DNA of 34,295 nt from an uncultured Actinomycetes bacterium (GCA_900314665.1 OMWF01000216.1:1-34295); one strand, 5' to 3'; counted from the stretch's first letter, positions 1 to 8,163 are shown. The notes: generated by a model from the letters alone, not told the origin. Translations and numbers: made by a program.

Positions 1-1352
1 AGCTCGTTGGGAGTGGGGGCAGGGCTTGGGTAGATATGGTAGCCGCGAGCGTCCAGGGCTTGGGCCAGGCGTTTGATGTTGCCGCCCTTTCCGGCTGCAT
101 CCCAACCCTCATATGCCACCATTACGGGAATCTTGGCCAGGTAAATGCGCTGATGCAAGTTGGAGAGCCGCTCCTGCACCTCCTTCAGGCGAGTGCGGTA
201 CTCCTCCTCCGTGAGGCTTAGGGTGTGGTCGACGTCGGCCAAAGTCGGGACCTGTACCAGATGGAAGCGGGAGACCACGTCGTCTGCGCTGGCACCGCCC
301 ACCAAGCCCACGTTCCGGGCCTGCTCCTCAAGCTCCTCGCTGCTCTCCTCGTCCTGAGCCTTGTCGGACTCCTCATCGAGCAGGGCCGCCTCGAGCCCGT
401 CTCGCTCCCGCGGCTCCTCAGCACCTGGCTGCTGGTCAAACCCGTTGTCGATGCCCGTGACCACCGACCCGTACGGTTTGAATGCGTCGGGGACGGCGGC
501 AGGCTCCTCCTGCAGCGCCGGCACCTCCTCTTGCGCAGCGGCCTCGGAAGCTGCCTTGGCCTCGGCTGCCTCGACCGCCGGCTTGAGCTTGGAGACGATG
601 GCGCGCAGAATCCCCAGGCGAGTGCCCGCCTTGTCCTCGGCATTGAGCACGAACCAGGGCGCATACGACTTGTTGGTACGAGTCAGCATCAGGTCCATAG
701 CCTGCTGATACTGCTTGTAGTACTTCTGCTGGTGGTAATCGGCGGCATCCACGTGCCAGGCGGTTGCCGGGTCTTTAAGTAGGTGCTCGATGCGCTTGGC
801 CTGCTCCTTCTTGCTGATGTGCAGGAAGATCTTCACCACCACGTAGCCGTTGTCATGGAGCTGGCGCTCAAAGACGTCGATGCTATCAAGGCGAGTCGTT
901 ACCTCGCTCACCACCTCGGAGACCTTGGTGAGCTCAAAATCGCCGCTCTCGAAGCGCTTCTTGAGCTTCTTGTTGGTCCCGACCAGCTGAGTGAGCGTGG
1001 TGACTGCATCCAAGGCAGCGGCGTAGTACCAGCTCTGATCAAAGATGGTGATGTGTCCCCGCGGCCCCAGCTTGCCCCAAAAGCGGGCCATAAACGGCAG
1101 GCGCGACTCATAGCCCACGGGATCGCCGGTCACGTGCACCTCGGTGGCGCGGGCGTCCAGGTTGGTGATGAGCTCGTTGATCCGGGAGCCTTTGCCGGCG
1201 TCCTCCCAGCCCTCAAAGACCAGCACCAGCGGCACTTTGGCGGTCACCGCCCGCTGCTGCAGCAGCACCAGCTCGTCGGTGAGCTTATCGCGCTCCTCCT
1301 TGGCCGCGTGCTTATCGGTATGGGGGGTCGAGAAGTCAATCTGCTCGAGCAT
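1..1352 (-). CDS. pap: Polyphosphate:AMP phosphotransferase, two-domain PPK2 family (C-terminal end outside window)
   Basis: PPK2 enzymes move phosphate between polyphosphate and nucleotides; the fused two-domain class typically phosphorylates AMP to ADP. About 450 codons are present and the 3' end runs off the window. Two PPK2 domains are visible. The first has a P-loop FEGWEDAGKGS near residues 46-56 and the second has a canonical YEGWDAAGKGG near residue 416. They are joined by an acidic, Ala/Glu-rich linker at roughly residues 250-350. I chose the ATG at 1352 (MLEQIDFST) because GGAGG lies 8 bases upstream; the in-frame ATG at 1358 is too close to it. The first domain reads FDQSWY where active PPK2 domains have an Asp-Arg-Ser Walker B motif, which fits the family pattern of an inactive N-terminal domain and a catalytic C-terminal one. 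Substrate choice is inferred from domain architecture. Confidence 0.88.
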   Translation of the reverse strand, partial: MLEQIDFSTPHTDKHAAKEERDKLTDELVLLQQRAVTAKVPLVLVFEGWEDAGKGSRINELITNLDARATEVHVTGDPVGYESRLPFMARFWGKLGPRGHITIFDQSWYYAAALDAVTTLTQLVGTNKKLKKRFESGDFELTKVSEVVSEVTTRLDSIDVFERQLHDNGYVVVKIFLHISKKEQAKRIEHLLKDPATAWHVDAADYHQQKYYKQYQQAMDLMLTRTNKSYAPWFVLNAEDKAGTRLGILRAIVSKLKPAVEAAEAKAASEAAAQEEVPALQEEPAAVPDAFKPYGSVVTGIDNGFDQQPGAEEPRERDGLEAALLDEESDKAQDEESSEELEEQARNVGLVGGASADDVVSRFHLVQVPTLADVDHTLSLTEEEYRTRLKEVQERLSNLHQRIYLAKIPVMVAYEGWDAAGKGGNIKRLAQALDARGYHIYPSPAPTPNE

Positions 1353-1765
1353 GAACATCGCCTCCAGATAGCGGGCGCCCCGCAGCGAGCGCCCTAGCAA
1401 AGCTCATTCAAGCGTTCAGGATACCCGAAATCTACCTGCGGCGAGCGGGCTGCAGGCCAGCTTCCTTGTCGCAGACGTGGAACAGGGCAATGCGAGCAGA
1501 CCCGACTCCCATCCAGCAGGTCAGAATGATCATTCGAGGCCGTGGGTTATCCTGTTTCAAGCTTTGGAGATGCCGTCCAAAGTCCTCCAGACCTGAAGAG
1601 GGCGAACTCCCAATGCACGAGATTTGATCTTTTGCGGGGTTTCGAGAATCCTGCCGGGGTTGGAATGTAGGAGATTTGAGCTTTACATTGCTCGACAGGG
1701 GGGAGACCCCGGAGTCGGCAGGCCGGTGCGTCCATAGTCCGTTTGCTCCCGCTCTCCGAGCGGAG
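1353..1765. other. 413-bp intergenic spacer with an imperfect direct repeat
   Basis: No gene is visible between the PPK2 gene and galU. Short frames across it on the minus strand have no ribosome binding site and are split by the repeat pair described at 1612-1685. Any promoter for the PPK2 gene should lie here, but I cannot pick a convincing -35/-10 pair. Confidence 0.6.
1612..1685. repeat. Repeat family 1: two motif copies at 52-bp offset
   Basis: A motif beginning AATG and containing GAGATTTGA then CTTT occurs at 1612-1633 and again at 1664-1685. About 18 of 21 positions match and the offset is exactly 52 bases. The 30 bases between them include two GGGGTT runs (1636-1641 and 1656-1661). 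There is no coding potential. The near-50 bp pairing resembles three other unrelated repeat families in this window. Confidence 0.6.
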
Positions 1766-2623
1766 CTACTTCTCCAGTAGGCCCTTGAGATAGGACTCAA
1801 GCGGCGGACCCAGCTTGGGGTCGCGCAGGGCAAGCGCCACGTTGCTTTCCAACCAGGACAGCGGAGTACCCGTGTCAAAGCCCTGCTCGGGGTCGATGAC
1901 CAGAGCGTACATCTCCTCTTTCGCAAGGACTTCTTCGAGGGAGTCAGTAAGCTGGATCTCTCCCCCCTTGCCCGGCTTGGCATGGCCCAACGCCTCCATG
2001 ACCGCCGGCGAGAGCACGTAGCGCCCAAAGATGGCCAGGTTGGACGGTGCCTCATCGACTGCGGGCTTCTCCACCATGTGGTTGATCCGGTATACGCCCT
2101 GGCCCAGGTCGACGCCGTCGATGACGCCAAAGCGATCGACCTCATCCCTGGGAACTGGCACCACGGCAATGACCGAAGCGCCGTCATGCTCCTGCGAGAG
2201 CTCGACCATGCGCTTCAGGACTGCGGGATCGGGCAGCACGACGTCGCCCAGCGAGACGATGAAGGGCTCGCCACCCACCTGCTGGGCAGCGCAATGGATG
2301 GCATCGCCCAGCCCCGCGGGCTCGTCCTGATAGGCAAAGCTCACCGGCAGGCTGCCGGCATGCTCGACCATCGCCGCCAACGCTTCCTTGCCCCGCCGGC
2401 GCAGCAACTCCACCAGCTCAGAATCGGGCGAGAAATGCTCGTTTATGGCCTGTTTGGAGCGAGAATTGACAATCACCACGCCGTCGACGCCTGCCGCCAG
2501 GGCTTCTTCCACAATGTGCTGGATGACCGGACGATCCACCAGCAGGAGGAGCTCCTTGGGCTCCACCTTGGTCTCGGGAAGAAACCGCGTGCCCAAGCCC
2601 GCGGCGGGGATGATCGCCTTCAT
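1766..2623 (-). CDS. galU: UTP--glucose-1-phosphate uridylyltransferase
   Basis: Makes UDP-glucose from UTP and glucose-1-phosphate in the cytoplasm, feeding cell-envelope and exopolysaccharide sugars. The 285-residue length is normal for the family. The N-terminus MKAIIPAAGLGTRFLPETK is the nucleotide-binding signature of sugar nucleotidyltransferases. PKELL, then VDRPVIQHIVEEAL follow, and later GDVVLPDP, VEKPAVDEAPSNLAIFGRY and GGEIQLTDSL match the GalU pattern. The ATG at 2623 is chosen over upstream frame extension because AGGAG sits 7 bases before it and the conserved Rossmann start follows at once. The gene lies downstream of a strong hairpin (2658-2686), so it is probably transcribed on its own. 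Confidence 0.95.
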   Translation of the reverse strand: MKAIIPAAGLGTRFLPETKVEPKELLLLVDRPVIQHIVEEALAAGVDGVVIVNSRSKQAINEHFSPDSELVELLRRRGKEALAAMVEHAGSLPVSFAYQDEPAGLGDAIHCAAQQVGGEPFIVSLGDVVLPDPAVLKRMVELSQEHDGASVIAVVPVPRDEVDRFGVIDGVDLGQGVYRINHMVEKPAVDEAPSNLAIFGRYVLSPAVMEALGHAKPGKGGEIQLTDSLEEVLAKEEMYALVIDPEQGFDTGTPLSWLESNVALALRDPKLGPPLESYLKGLLEK

Positions 2624-2657
2624 GAACCTGCTCCTAACGTTAAGGTCTGATACAGCA

Positions 2658-2686
2658 AGGCGCCGGACCAAACCGGCCCGGCGCCT
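2658..2686 (-). terminator. GC-rich hairpin after the AhbA/B-like gene
   Basis: A 9-bp perfect stem (AGGCGCCGG 2658-2666 with CCGGCGCCT 2678-2686) closes an 11-base loop 17 bases beyond the stop codon of the gene ending at 2704. The following T-run is weak, so termination efficiency is uncertain. Confidence 0.6.
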
Positions 2687-2703
2687 GAGTGCTCATCTGT
2701 GTG

Positions 2704-3840
2704 CTAGTCGGTGAAGTAGCGGGCGGGAGCGTCCTTGAGCACCTCGGTGACGAAGCAGGCGGTGTGCTCGGGAACCTCGAGATTGGCCTTCTTGAGCATG
2801 GCTGCCACCCGGTTGACAAAGGCGGTATAGTCGGCCTGCGTGCGGCCGTATAGAACGGCCAGCACGTTGCCCATGGACTCCGCTCCGCCGGCCTTGCCCA
2901 GCACCCTCGAGACCTCGGGCTGAGCCGCCAGGACGCTGCCCAGCACCGGCATCAGCTTCTCGGGGACGCTCCAGGAGATGACGGCGCTGGTCTCGAAGCC
3001 CACCTTGGCAGGATTGACCACTGCGCCCAGGCAGCGGATCACACCAGAGTCGCACCAGCGGGTGATGCGGCGGATGACTTCCTCCTCGGAGAGGTGCTCT
3101 CCGCAGGTATCGGCCGTCATCCGGGCGATGACCGAGAAGGGACGGCGCTCGCCGGAGATGTCGCCCTGCAGCACGCGGGCGATTTGGCGGTCGATGTCAG
3201 ACATCGCGGCCGGCCGCACAGAAGCCAGGCTGATGGGAGCCTGAGGGCGCTCCAGACGGCGCGGCGCGGTGGGGTCGATCTCAAAGGAGACCTGGTTCTT
3301 GAAGACGTGGGTGGGACGGAAGCAGGCCACGTCGTAGCCGGTCTTATTGGCCACCTGAGCCAGCTGGCTGTCGAGGGCTTTCTCGGAGGGCTCGACGGCG
3401 GTGAACCACAGGTTGCGCTCACCGTCCACACTCACCATGCGGGGGATGGCATGGATGCCCTTGATGGTGGAGACCACATCGGCCCGGTCCTCGTCCTCCA
3501 CGGACATCGAGCAGACCGCCACCTGGTACCCCAGGCGGCTCGGCTCGAAGGTGGCGCCCACACGGGTCAGGACATCTTGCTCGAGCAGGCGCTCTACCAG
3601 GTCGTACACCGCGCGCTCGCCAACGTTGAACTCCTTGGAGATGTTGTCGTAGGGGTAGGTGGCCACCGGGAACTCGGTCTGGAGGCGGTCGATGAGCTGC
3701 AGCGCCAGCAGACGTGAGGCATGGGCCGCGGCTTCTGCCTGACGAGCAGCCTCCTCCGGGTCGAGGGCGGCCTCATCAGCAGGGTCGGCGATGAGGGAGT
3801 CGTCCTCGGGCATACCGATCAGATCGTTGCTGAAATCCAT
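2704..3840 (-). CDS. Fused AhbA/AhbB-like protein (siroheme decarboxylase / Lrp-AsnC superfamily), probable regulator
   Basis: This 378-residue protein is a tandem of two units, each a winged helix-turn-helix followed by an AsnC-type alpha/beta domain (unit 1 about residues 45-190, unit 2 about 214-365). This is the layout of AhbA/AhbB and NirD/L/G/H heme-pathway proteins, normally two separate polypeptides. Unit 1 retains RVGATFEPSRLGY and NLWFT; unit 2 retains RCLGAVVNPAKVGF. The H-x-Y-x-R-x-H stretch that normally precedes NLWF is replaced by RMVSVDGER (residues 134-142), so decarboxylase activity is doubtful and a regulatory or heme-sensing role is more likely. The start at 3840 (MDFSNDLIG) is preceded by AGGAG; a longer frame runs upstream into the tRNA and is not real. 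No heme genes flank it. Confidence 0.7.
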   Translation of the reverse strand: MDFSNDLIGMPEDDSLIADPADEAALDPEEAARQAEAAAHASRLLALQLIDRLQTEFPVATYPYDNISKEFNVGERAVYDLVERLLEQDVLTRVGATFEPSRLGYQVAVCSMSVEDEDRADVVSTIKGIHAIPRMVSVDGERNLWFTAVEPSEKALDSQLAQVANKTGYDVACFRPTHVFKNQVSFEIDPTAPRRLERPQAPISLASVRPAAMSDIDRQIARVLQGDISGERRPFSVIARMTADTCGEHLSEEEVIRRITRWCDSGVIRCLGAVVNPAKVGFETSAVISWSVPEKLMPVLGSVLAAQPEVSRVLGKAGGAESMGNVLAVLYGRTQADYTAFVNRVAAMLKKANLEVPEHTACFVTEVLKDAPARYFTD

Positions 3841-3910
3841 CGTTACCTGCTCTCCTTCTTCAGGCGCCGTCCCGACCGGCCTGCGTGCCCGCCGTTTGTG
3901 CGCCCGCATG

Positions 3911-3940
3911 AAAAACGGGGGGACCTGCTGGTCCCCCCGT
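3911..3940 (-). terminator. Rho-independent terminator of tRNA-Ala
   Basis: An 11-bp perfect stem (3915-3925 with 3930-3940, ACGGGGGGACC arms) has a 4-base loop. On the minus strand it is followed by five T residues (3911-3915). It lies 14 bases past the tRNA 3' end, so the tRNA appears to be a separate transcription unit from the gene that follows. Confidence 0.9.
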
Positions 3941-3953
3941 CTTGACAGACGTT

Positions 3954-4029
3954 TGGTGGAGATGATGGGATTCGAACCCACGACCTCTGCCTTGCGAAGG
4001 CAGCGCTCTCCCAGCTGAGCCACATCCCC
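3954..4029 (-). tRNA. tRNA-Ala (anticodon CGC)
   Basis: A 76-base cloverleaf read on the minus strand. The acceptor stem GGGGATG pairs with CATCTCC and contains the G3:U70 wobble that identifies alanine tRNAs. The anticodon loop is TTCGCAA (anticodon CGC, codon GCG). The T-loop is GTTCGAATC, and CCA is encoded at 3954-3956. A frame crossing it in the coding direction of the next gene produces a spurious N-terminal extension of that gene. Confidence 0.97.
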
Positions 4030-4054
4030 GTCAGGTCGCCTTTCGGCACCAGTG

Positions 4055-4083
4055 ATTATCTAAGCGCACGGGAGTCTGGTCAA
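4055..4083 (-). promoter_or_regulatory. Sigma-70-type promoter for tRNA-Ala
   Basis: Read on the minus strand, TTGACC (4078-4083) and GATAAT (4055-4060) are separated by exactly 17 bases. The -10 ends 26 bases before the tRNA 5' end, leaving a short leader. Confidence 0.75.
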
Positions 4084-4121
4084 GTTGACAGGCCGCCTAC
4101 GGTGCGTGCGCCCGTGGCCGA

Positions 4122-4143
4122 TGGCGGCCGAGCCCGGCCGCCA
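4122..4143. other. Perfect 9-bp GC hairpin in the divergent spacer
   Basis: TGGCGGCCG (4122-4130) and CGGCCGCCA (4135-4143) form a perfect stem with a 4-base loop, between the tRNA promoter (minus) and the YwaF-like gene (plus). No T-run follows on either strand, so it is not an obvious terminator. It could insulate the two divergent units. Confidence 0.5.
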
Positions 4144-4231
4144 GGACGCCAAGGACCCCTTCCGCCCAGGCATTGGACTAGGATTGCCATAGAGCAAGCA
4201 GCCAAGAACAGAACCGAAAGGAGCCGGTGCG

Positions 4232-4999
4232 GTGCAGGTATCGTTTCTGGATACCGTGGAGAGCGTGCCTGACGGGGCGGGATTTGCCTACTTTGGCCCC
4301 GAGCACTGCCTCTGGCTGGCCGCCGGCGTAGCCTTCTGGGTGCTTCTTTGCCGGGGCTACCGCCGGGCGCGCGCCGACCAGCGGCGTACGATGCGGCTCG
4401 CAGTGGCCTGGCTTATTGTGGCGGACGAGTGCTTCAAGCACGCCACGTTGCTTCTGGGGCACCATTGGTGGGCCAACTACCTGCCGCTTCAGCTTTGCAG
4501 CCTGAGCATATTCATATGCCTCTGGAATGCACTGCGCCCCCGCGAGCTCAACCGTCAGCTCATCTACGCGGTGGCGGTGCCGGCGGCCCTGGCGGCGCTG
4601 CTCTTTCCCGGATGGGCGCGGGTACCCGCCTGGAGCGCCCAGGCCATCCACAGCTTCACCGTGCACGTTCTGATTGTAGGATACGGCGTGATGCAGCTCT
4701 CCGGCCACGACATCAAACCCCGCCCGAAGTGGCTTCCCGCCTGCCTGGGCGCCACCGGAGCGTCGGCGGTGGCCATCTACTTCCTCAACAAGGCGCTCGG
4801 CACCAACTTCATGTTTCTCGCCAACCCCGGCGACGCCTGGCCGCTTACAGCCTGGGAGCAGGCGCTCGGAGCTCCGGGCTACATCCTCCCGCTCGCCCTG
4901 GTAGCTGCCGCTATGGTCAGCGCCATGTATCTGCCTGAGATGATTCTCGGTGCCGTCCACCGGCTGCGGGAGCGCCCCCGCGCCTCGCGGTCGGCCTAA
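4232..4999 (+). CDS. YwaF-family (TIGR02206-type) integral membrane protein
   Basis: A 255-residue multi-pass membrane protein with about six to seven hydrophobic helices. The central HHWWANYLPLQLCSLSIF stretch is the family hallmark (a helix with P-x-x-L/H-C-S), and QAIHSFTVHVLIVGYGVMQL follows it. The C-terminus is short and arginine-rich. Members occur across Firmicutes and Actinobacteria and the function is unknown. The GTG at 4232 is chosen because AAGGAG ends 8 bases upstream. The gene stands alone: coaX begins 225 bases later and the tRNA unit is divergent. Confidence 0.8.
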   Translation: MQVSFLDTVESVPDGAGFAYFGPEHCLWLAAGVAFWVLLCRGYRRARADQRRTMRLAVAWLIVADECFKHATLLLGHHWWANYLPLQLCSLSIFICLWNALRPRELNRQLIYAVAVPAALAALLFPGWARVPAWSAQAIHSFTVHVLIVGYGVMQLSGHDIKPRPKWLPACLGATGASAVAIYFLNKALGTNFMFLANPGDAWPLTAWEQALGAPGYILPLALVAAAMVSAMYLPEMILGAVHRLRERPRASRSA

Positions 5000-5224
5000 G
5001 GCTCGGGCTTGCGGGCTTTGACGAGCGCCTGGTCAAGCTCGCATTGGGGCGCTCTCCCTCCCGGGAGCGAGGCACCGGCTCTATGACGTGCTCGGGCAGC
5101 ACACCAAACGCGCATGTACGCCCGCGGACGGCATACTGGCCGCCGACACTTGCGCAGCAGGCCGGCCGTTTTCTACCATCGTGCTGCCAATTCAGCTGCC
5201 ACCTGCATGTTTTCTGGAGATGCC

Positions 5225-5992
5225 ATGCTACTCGCCGTAGATGTCGGAAACACTCAGACCGCAATTGGGCTCTTTACCGGGCCCCAGCTCACTGGCCATT
5301 GGCGCATGGCCACCGACCAGCAGACCACAGCCGACGAGGTGCACCTCACTCTCCATGGCCTGCTCGAGCTGGCGGGCTACCGGGACGAGCAGATCAGCGG
5401 CATGGCGCTCTCCTCGGTGGTCCCGCCCCTGACCGACATCTGGGAAGAGGTCTCGGCCCGCATCTGCGGCACCGCCCCCGTGCTCGCATCGGTAGCCACC
5501 GCTCCGTGGGTCTCGCTCTCGTACGACAATCCTGAAGAGATCGGCGCCGACCGCATCGCCGACACCGTCGCCGCCTTGGACACGTACGGGGCGCCGGTGG
5601 TGGTGGTCGACCTGGGCACCGCCACCAACATCGAGGTCATCGACCGCGAAGGCAGCTTTGTCGGCGGCATCATCGCGCCGGGTCTCGTGACCTCAACCAA
5701 CGCGCTCTTCGCCGCCGCCGCGCGCATCCCCCGCTTCGACATCATCGAGCCGCGCAGCGTGCTGGGAAAGACCACCCGCGACGCTGTGCGATCGGGCCTG
5801 CTCTACGGTGAGGTAGACCGCATCGACGGGCTCGTGCACCGCATTTGGGACGAGCTCGGATACCGCACCCGGGTGATCGGCACCGGCGGCCTGGTCTCGA
5901 CTATCGCCGACCTCTCCACCACCATCGAGACGGCCGACCCCAACCTGACCCTCAGGGGCCTGCGCATCATCTACGAGCGCAATCAGGGGTAA
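5225..5992 (+). CDS. coaX: Type III pantothenate kinase
   Basis: Phosphorylates pantothenate, the first step of coenzyme A synthesis. The 255-residue size is typical. The ASKHA-fold motifs appear in order: DVGNTQ (residues 6-11, phosphate-binding), GADRIAD (107-113, with the catalytic Asp of GADR at 109) and DLGTATNIEVID (129-140, where many relatives have T-x-D, here N-I-E). The ATG at 5225 is preferred over upstream in-frame starts because GGAGA precedes it by 4 bases and the conserved first strand (LLAVDVGNT) follows directly. CoA supply is relevant to the CoA-ligase and activase genes elsewhere in the window, but no operon link is visible. Confidence 0.95.
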   Translation: MLLAVDVGNTQTAIGLFTGPQLTGHWRMATDQQTTADEVHLTLHGLLELAGYRDEQISGMALSSVVPPLTDIWEEVSARICGTAPVLASVATAPWVSLSYDNPEEIGADRIADTVAALDTYGAPVVVVDLGTATNIEVIDREGSFVGGIIAPGLVTSTNALFAAAARIPRFDIIEPRSVLGKTTRDAVRSGLLYGEVDRIDGLVHRIWDELGYRTRVIGTGGLVSTIADLSTTIETADPNLTLRGLRIIYERNQG

Positions 5993-6323
5993 CAGGGGCA
6001 GACAGCCTGGTGCAGGCGGCGGCACTCCGATGGTAGTACGCTCCTGCCGCCCCGCACCCGCTTGGCGCTTCTTTGCCGCTGCGCAGATGCTCGCACCTCG
6101 TCATGCCCCGCCCGGGACTTCCTGGTCGCCGTCCAAGCGCTCGCGCCACACCGCGGCCGCAGCCGTCCACGCTTCTCGGTCATATCCAACATGACGCCCT
6201 GGCAACAGCTGCCGAGAAGGGCTGGCTCTGTCCCAAAAAAACGTTACCTTTGATAATGGCATTGTTAAAGGTAACGGATTTCCCCTTGCAGGAGCACCCT
6301 CGTTGCACCGGATAGGAGCCCTC
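5993..6323. other. 331-bp spacer between coaX and the two-component operon
   Basis: No gene is seen. It holds the hairpin at 6242-6276, which is the only structured element I can identify. The rest is GC-rich and unstructured to the eye. Confidence 0.5.
6242..6276. promoter_or_regulatory. 16-bp hairpin / inverted repeat ahead of the response-regulator gene
   Basis: CGTTACCTTT (6242-6251) and AAAGGTAACG (6267-6276) are perfect 10-bp arms. The 15 bases between them continue to pair in plus-strand RNA as GAUAAU/AUUGUU with two G-U wobbles, closing a GGC triloop. A run of seven A residues (6235-6241) precedes it, so on the minus strand it resembles a terminator, but there the inner stem has two A-C mismatches. 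It may be an operator, a leader hairpin or an antisense terminator. Confidence 0.6.
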
Positions 6324-7034
6324 ATGAGCGACAACCCCACCCGCATCCTCGTAGTTGACGACGAGTCCTCTATCACCGATTTTGTCTCGTACAACCTGCG
6401 CAAGGAGGATTACGAGGTCGATGTGGCCAGCGATGGCGAAGTAGCCCTCGACATGGCCAAGCGCGGCAATTACGACCTCTACATCCTGGACGTCATGCTG
6501 CCCGGCATGGACGGCTATGAGCTCTGCCGCCGCATCCGCAGCTTCTCCAACGCGCCGGTGCTCTTCCTCTCCGCCCGCGACACCGAGCTCGACAAGGTTG
6601 TGGGTCTTGAGATCGGCGGCGACGACTACCTGGCCAAACCCTTTGGAGTGCGCGAGCTTATCGCCCGCATCAAAGCCCTGCTGCGCCGCGCTCCCGCCGA
6701 GAGCAACGGCGAGAACCTGGGCGAAGAGGTCATCGAGGCCTCGGGCATCCGCATCGACGAGGGCATGCACGTGGTCGAGGGCCCCAACGGCCCCATCGAC
6801 CTCACTCCGCGTGAGTTTGAGCTGCTCGCCACGCTCATGCGGCACGCCGGCAAGGTGCTCTCGCGCGACCAGCTGCTGCGCGACGCCTGGGGCTGGGAGT
6901 ATCTAGTCGAGACCAAGACCGTGGACACGCACGTCAAGCGCCTGCGCGATAAGCTCGAGGCCGCAGGCGTCGACCCCGGGCTGATTGAGACCGTCCGTGG
7001 CTACGGTTACCGCTTCAAGCTCATGAAGGCCTGA
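6324..7034 (+). CDS. OmpR/PhoB-family response regulator
   Basis: A 236-residue two-domain regulator. The receiver domain (residues 6-120) has acidic pocket VVDDE (10-14), phospho-acceptor Asp56 in YILDVMLPG and the conserved Lys105 in LAKPFG. The C-terminal winged helix (about 140-233) has PREFELLATLMRHAGKVLSRDQLL and TVDTHVKRLRDKLE. The start at 6324 has GGAG 6 bases upstream; the TTG at 6303 lacks a good site. The kinase gene begins one base after the stop, so the two form one operon. Which signal it senses cannot be read from the sequence; PhoB or WalR-like roles are both possible. Confidence 0.92.
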   Translation: MSDNPTRILVVDDESSITDFVSYNLRKEDYEVDVASDGEVALDMAKRGNYDLYILDVMLPGMDGYELCRRIRSFSNAPVLFLSARDTELDKVVGLEIGGDDYLAKPFGVRELIARIKALLRRAPAESNGENLGEEVIEASGIRIDEGMHVVEGPNGPIDLTPREFELLATLMRHAGKVLSRDQLLRDAWGWEYLVETKTVDTHVKRLRDKLEAAGVDPGLIETVRGYGYRFKLMKA

Positions 7035-7035
7035 C

Positions 7036-8127
7036 GTGGACGCCTCACACGACACCGCCCGTCGCCCTCAGGACGATGGGCTCGAAAGCACGCAGGTCAA
7101 GCTCTCACGTGCCTACCTCATAGCCACCTCCGCGTTCACGGTGGCGGTAGCCGTGGCCGTGCAGCTGAGCCTCGGCCAGCCCCTCGTCACCGCCGCGGTG
7201 GTGGTCCTGGTCTTTGCCCTGGGGATGTTTGTGAGCCGGATGGTTCTGGACCACACTTTCGCGCCCTTTGACGACCTGGTGGAGCAAGCCGAGCGCTTTG
7301 CCAAAGGCGAACGCCCAGTGGTCTTCACCGAGCATCCGTACTGCGAAGAGGTGGTCGACCTCGAGCGCTCGCTCAACCGCATCCTCTCCGAGATGAGCAA
7401 GGCCGACGAGGAGCTACGGGCTGAGGAGGAGCGGCAAGCGCAGTTTGTCTCGGACGTGAGCCATGAGATCCGCACCCCGCTGACCGCCATTCAGGGCACC
7501 GCCGAGACCCTCATGGACCCCGACATGCCCCAGGAGATGCGCGAGAAGTTCCTGAGCAACATTATCGACGAGTCACAGCGCCTTACCCGGCTGGCAAACG
7601 ACCTGCTCACCCTGAACCGCATCGAGGGCGCCAGCGGCGAGGTCGAGATGCGGCGCCTCAACCTGCGCGAGCTGGCTGACGCCACCGCCATCAGCCTGGC
7701 CGCGCTCTTTGAGGAGCGCCAGGTGAGCTTGACCGTGACCGGCGAGGCACCCGACATCATGGGCAACGCCGACCGCATCCGGCAGGTCATCACCAACCTG
7801 GCGGAAAACGCCAGCCGCTTTGCCCCCAAGAACGGGCACGTGCGTATCAAGCTGCAGGGCATCGGCGGCAACTCGGTGCTCTCGGTCTCGGACGACGGGC
7901 CCGGCTTTGGCGACGTCGACCCCGCGCGCCTGTTCGACCGGTTCTACCGGGCAGATTCCAGCCGCGCCCGCGGACGGGGCACCGGCGGAACCGGCCTGGG
8001 GCTGGCCATCGTGAAGGCGATCGTCGAGCAGCATAACGGCACCGTGGAAGCGGTGAACCTCCCCGAACGCGGCGCCTGCTTCATCACCGCCTTCCCCTCG
8101 CTCGGTCCGGCCGACGACGATCGGTAG
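7036..8127 (+). CDS. Membrane-bound sensor histidine kinase (HisKA type)
   Basis: A 363-residue partner of the preceding regulator. Two transmembrane helices (about 25-46 and 50-70) are separated by only a few residues, so there is almost no extracytoplasmic sensor; the stimulus is probably membrane-internal or cytoplasmic. After a linker resembling a HAMP helix, the H-box VSDVSHEIRTPLTAI carries phospho-acceptor His143. The ATPase domain has the N-box NLAENASRFA, G1 box DDGPGFGD and G2 box GTGGTGLGLAI. The GTG start at 7036 follows the regulator stop by one base, consistent with translational coupling. A shared terminator lies at 8164-8201. Confidence 0.92.
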   Translation: MDASHDTARRPQDDGLESTQVKLSRAYLIATSAFTVAVAVAVQLSLGQPLVTAAVVVLVFALGMFVSRMVLDHTFAPFDDLVEQAERFAKGERPVVFTEHPYCEEVVDLERSLNRILSEMSKADEELRAEEERQAQFVSDVSHEIRTPLTAIQGTAETLMDPDMPQEMREKFLSNIIDESQRLTRLANDLLTLNRIEGASGEVEMRRLNLRELADATAISLAALFEERQVSLTVTGEAPDIMGNADRIRQVITNLAENASRFAPKNGHVRIKLQGIGGNSVLSVSDDGPGFGDVDPARLFDRFYRADSSRARGRGTGGTGLGLAIVKAIVEQHNGTVEAVNLPERGACFITAFPSLGPADDDR

Positions 8128-8163
8128 GCGAGAATCGCCGCTCCCCTCAATCCCCCGGAACTG

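Noticed and set aside
3841-4023. N-terminal extension of the AhbA/B-like protein
   Set aside because: The extra 61 codons are the translated tRNA-Ala gene, its terminator and the leader; a proper ribosome binding site supports the start at 3840.
5058-5067. Palindrome CTCCCGGGAG as terminator of the YwaF-like gene
   Set aside because: A 10-base palindrome without loop or T-run is too weak to call.
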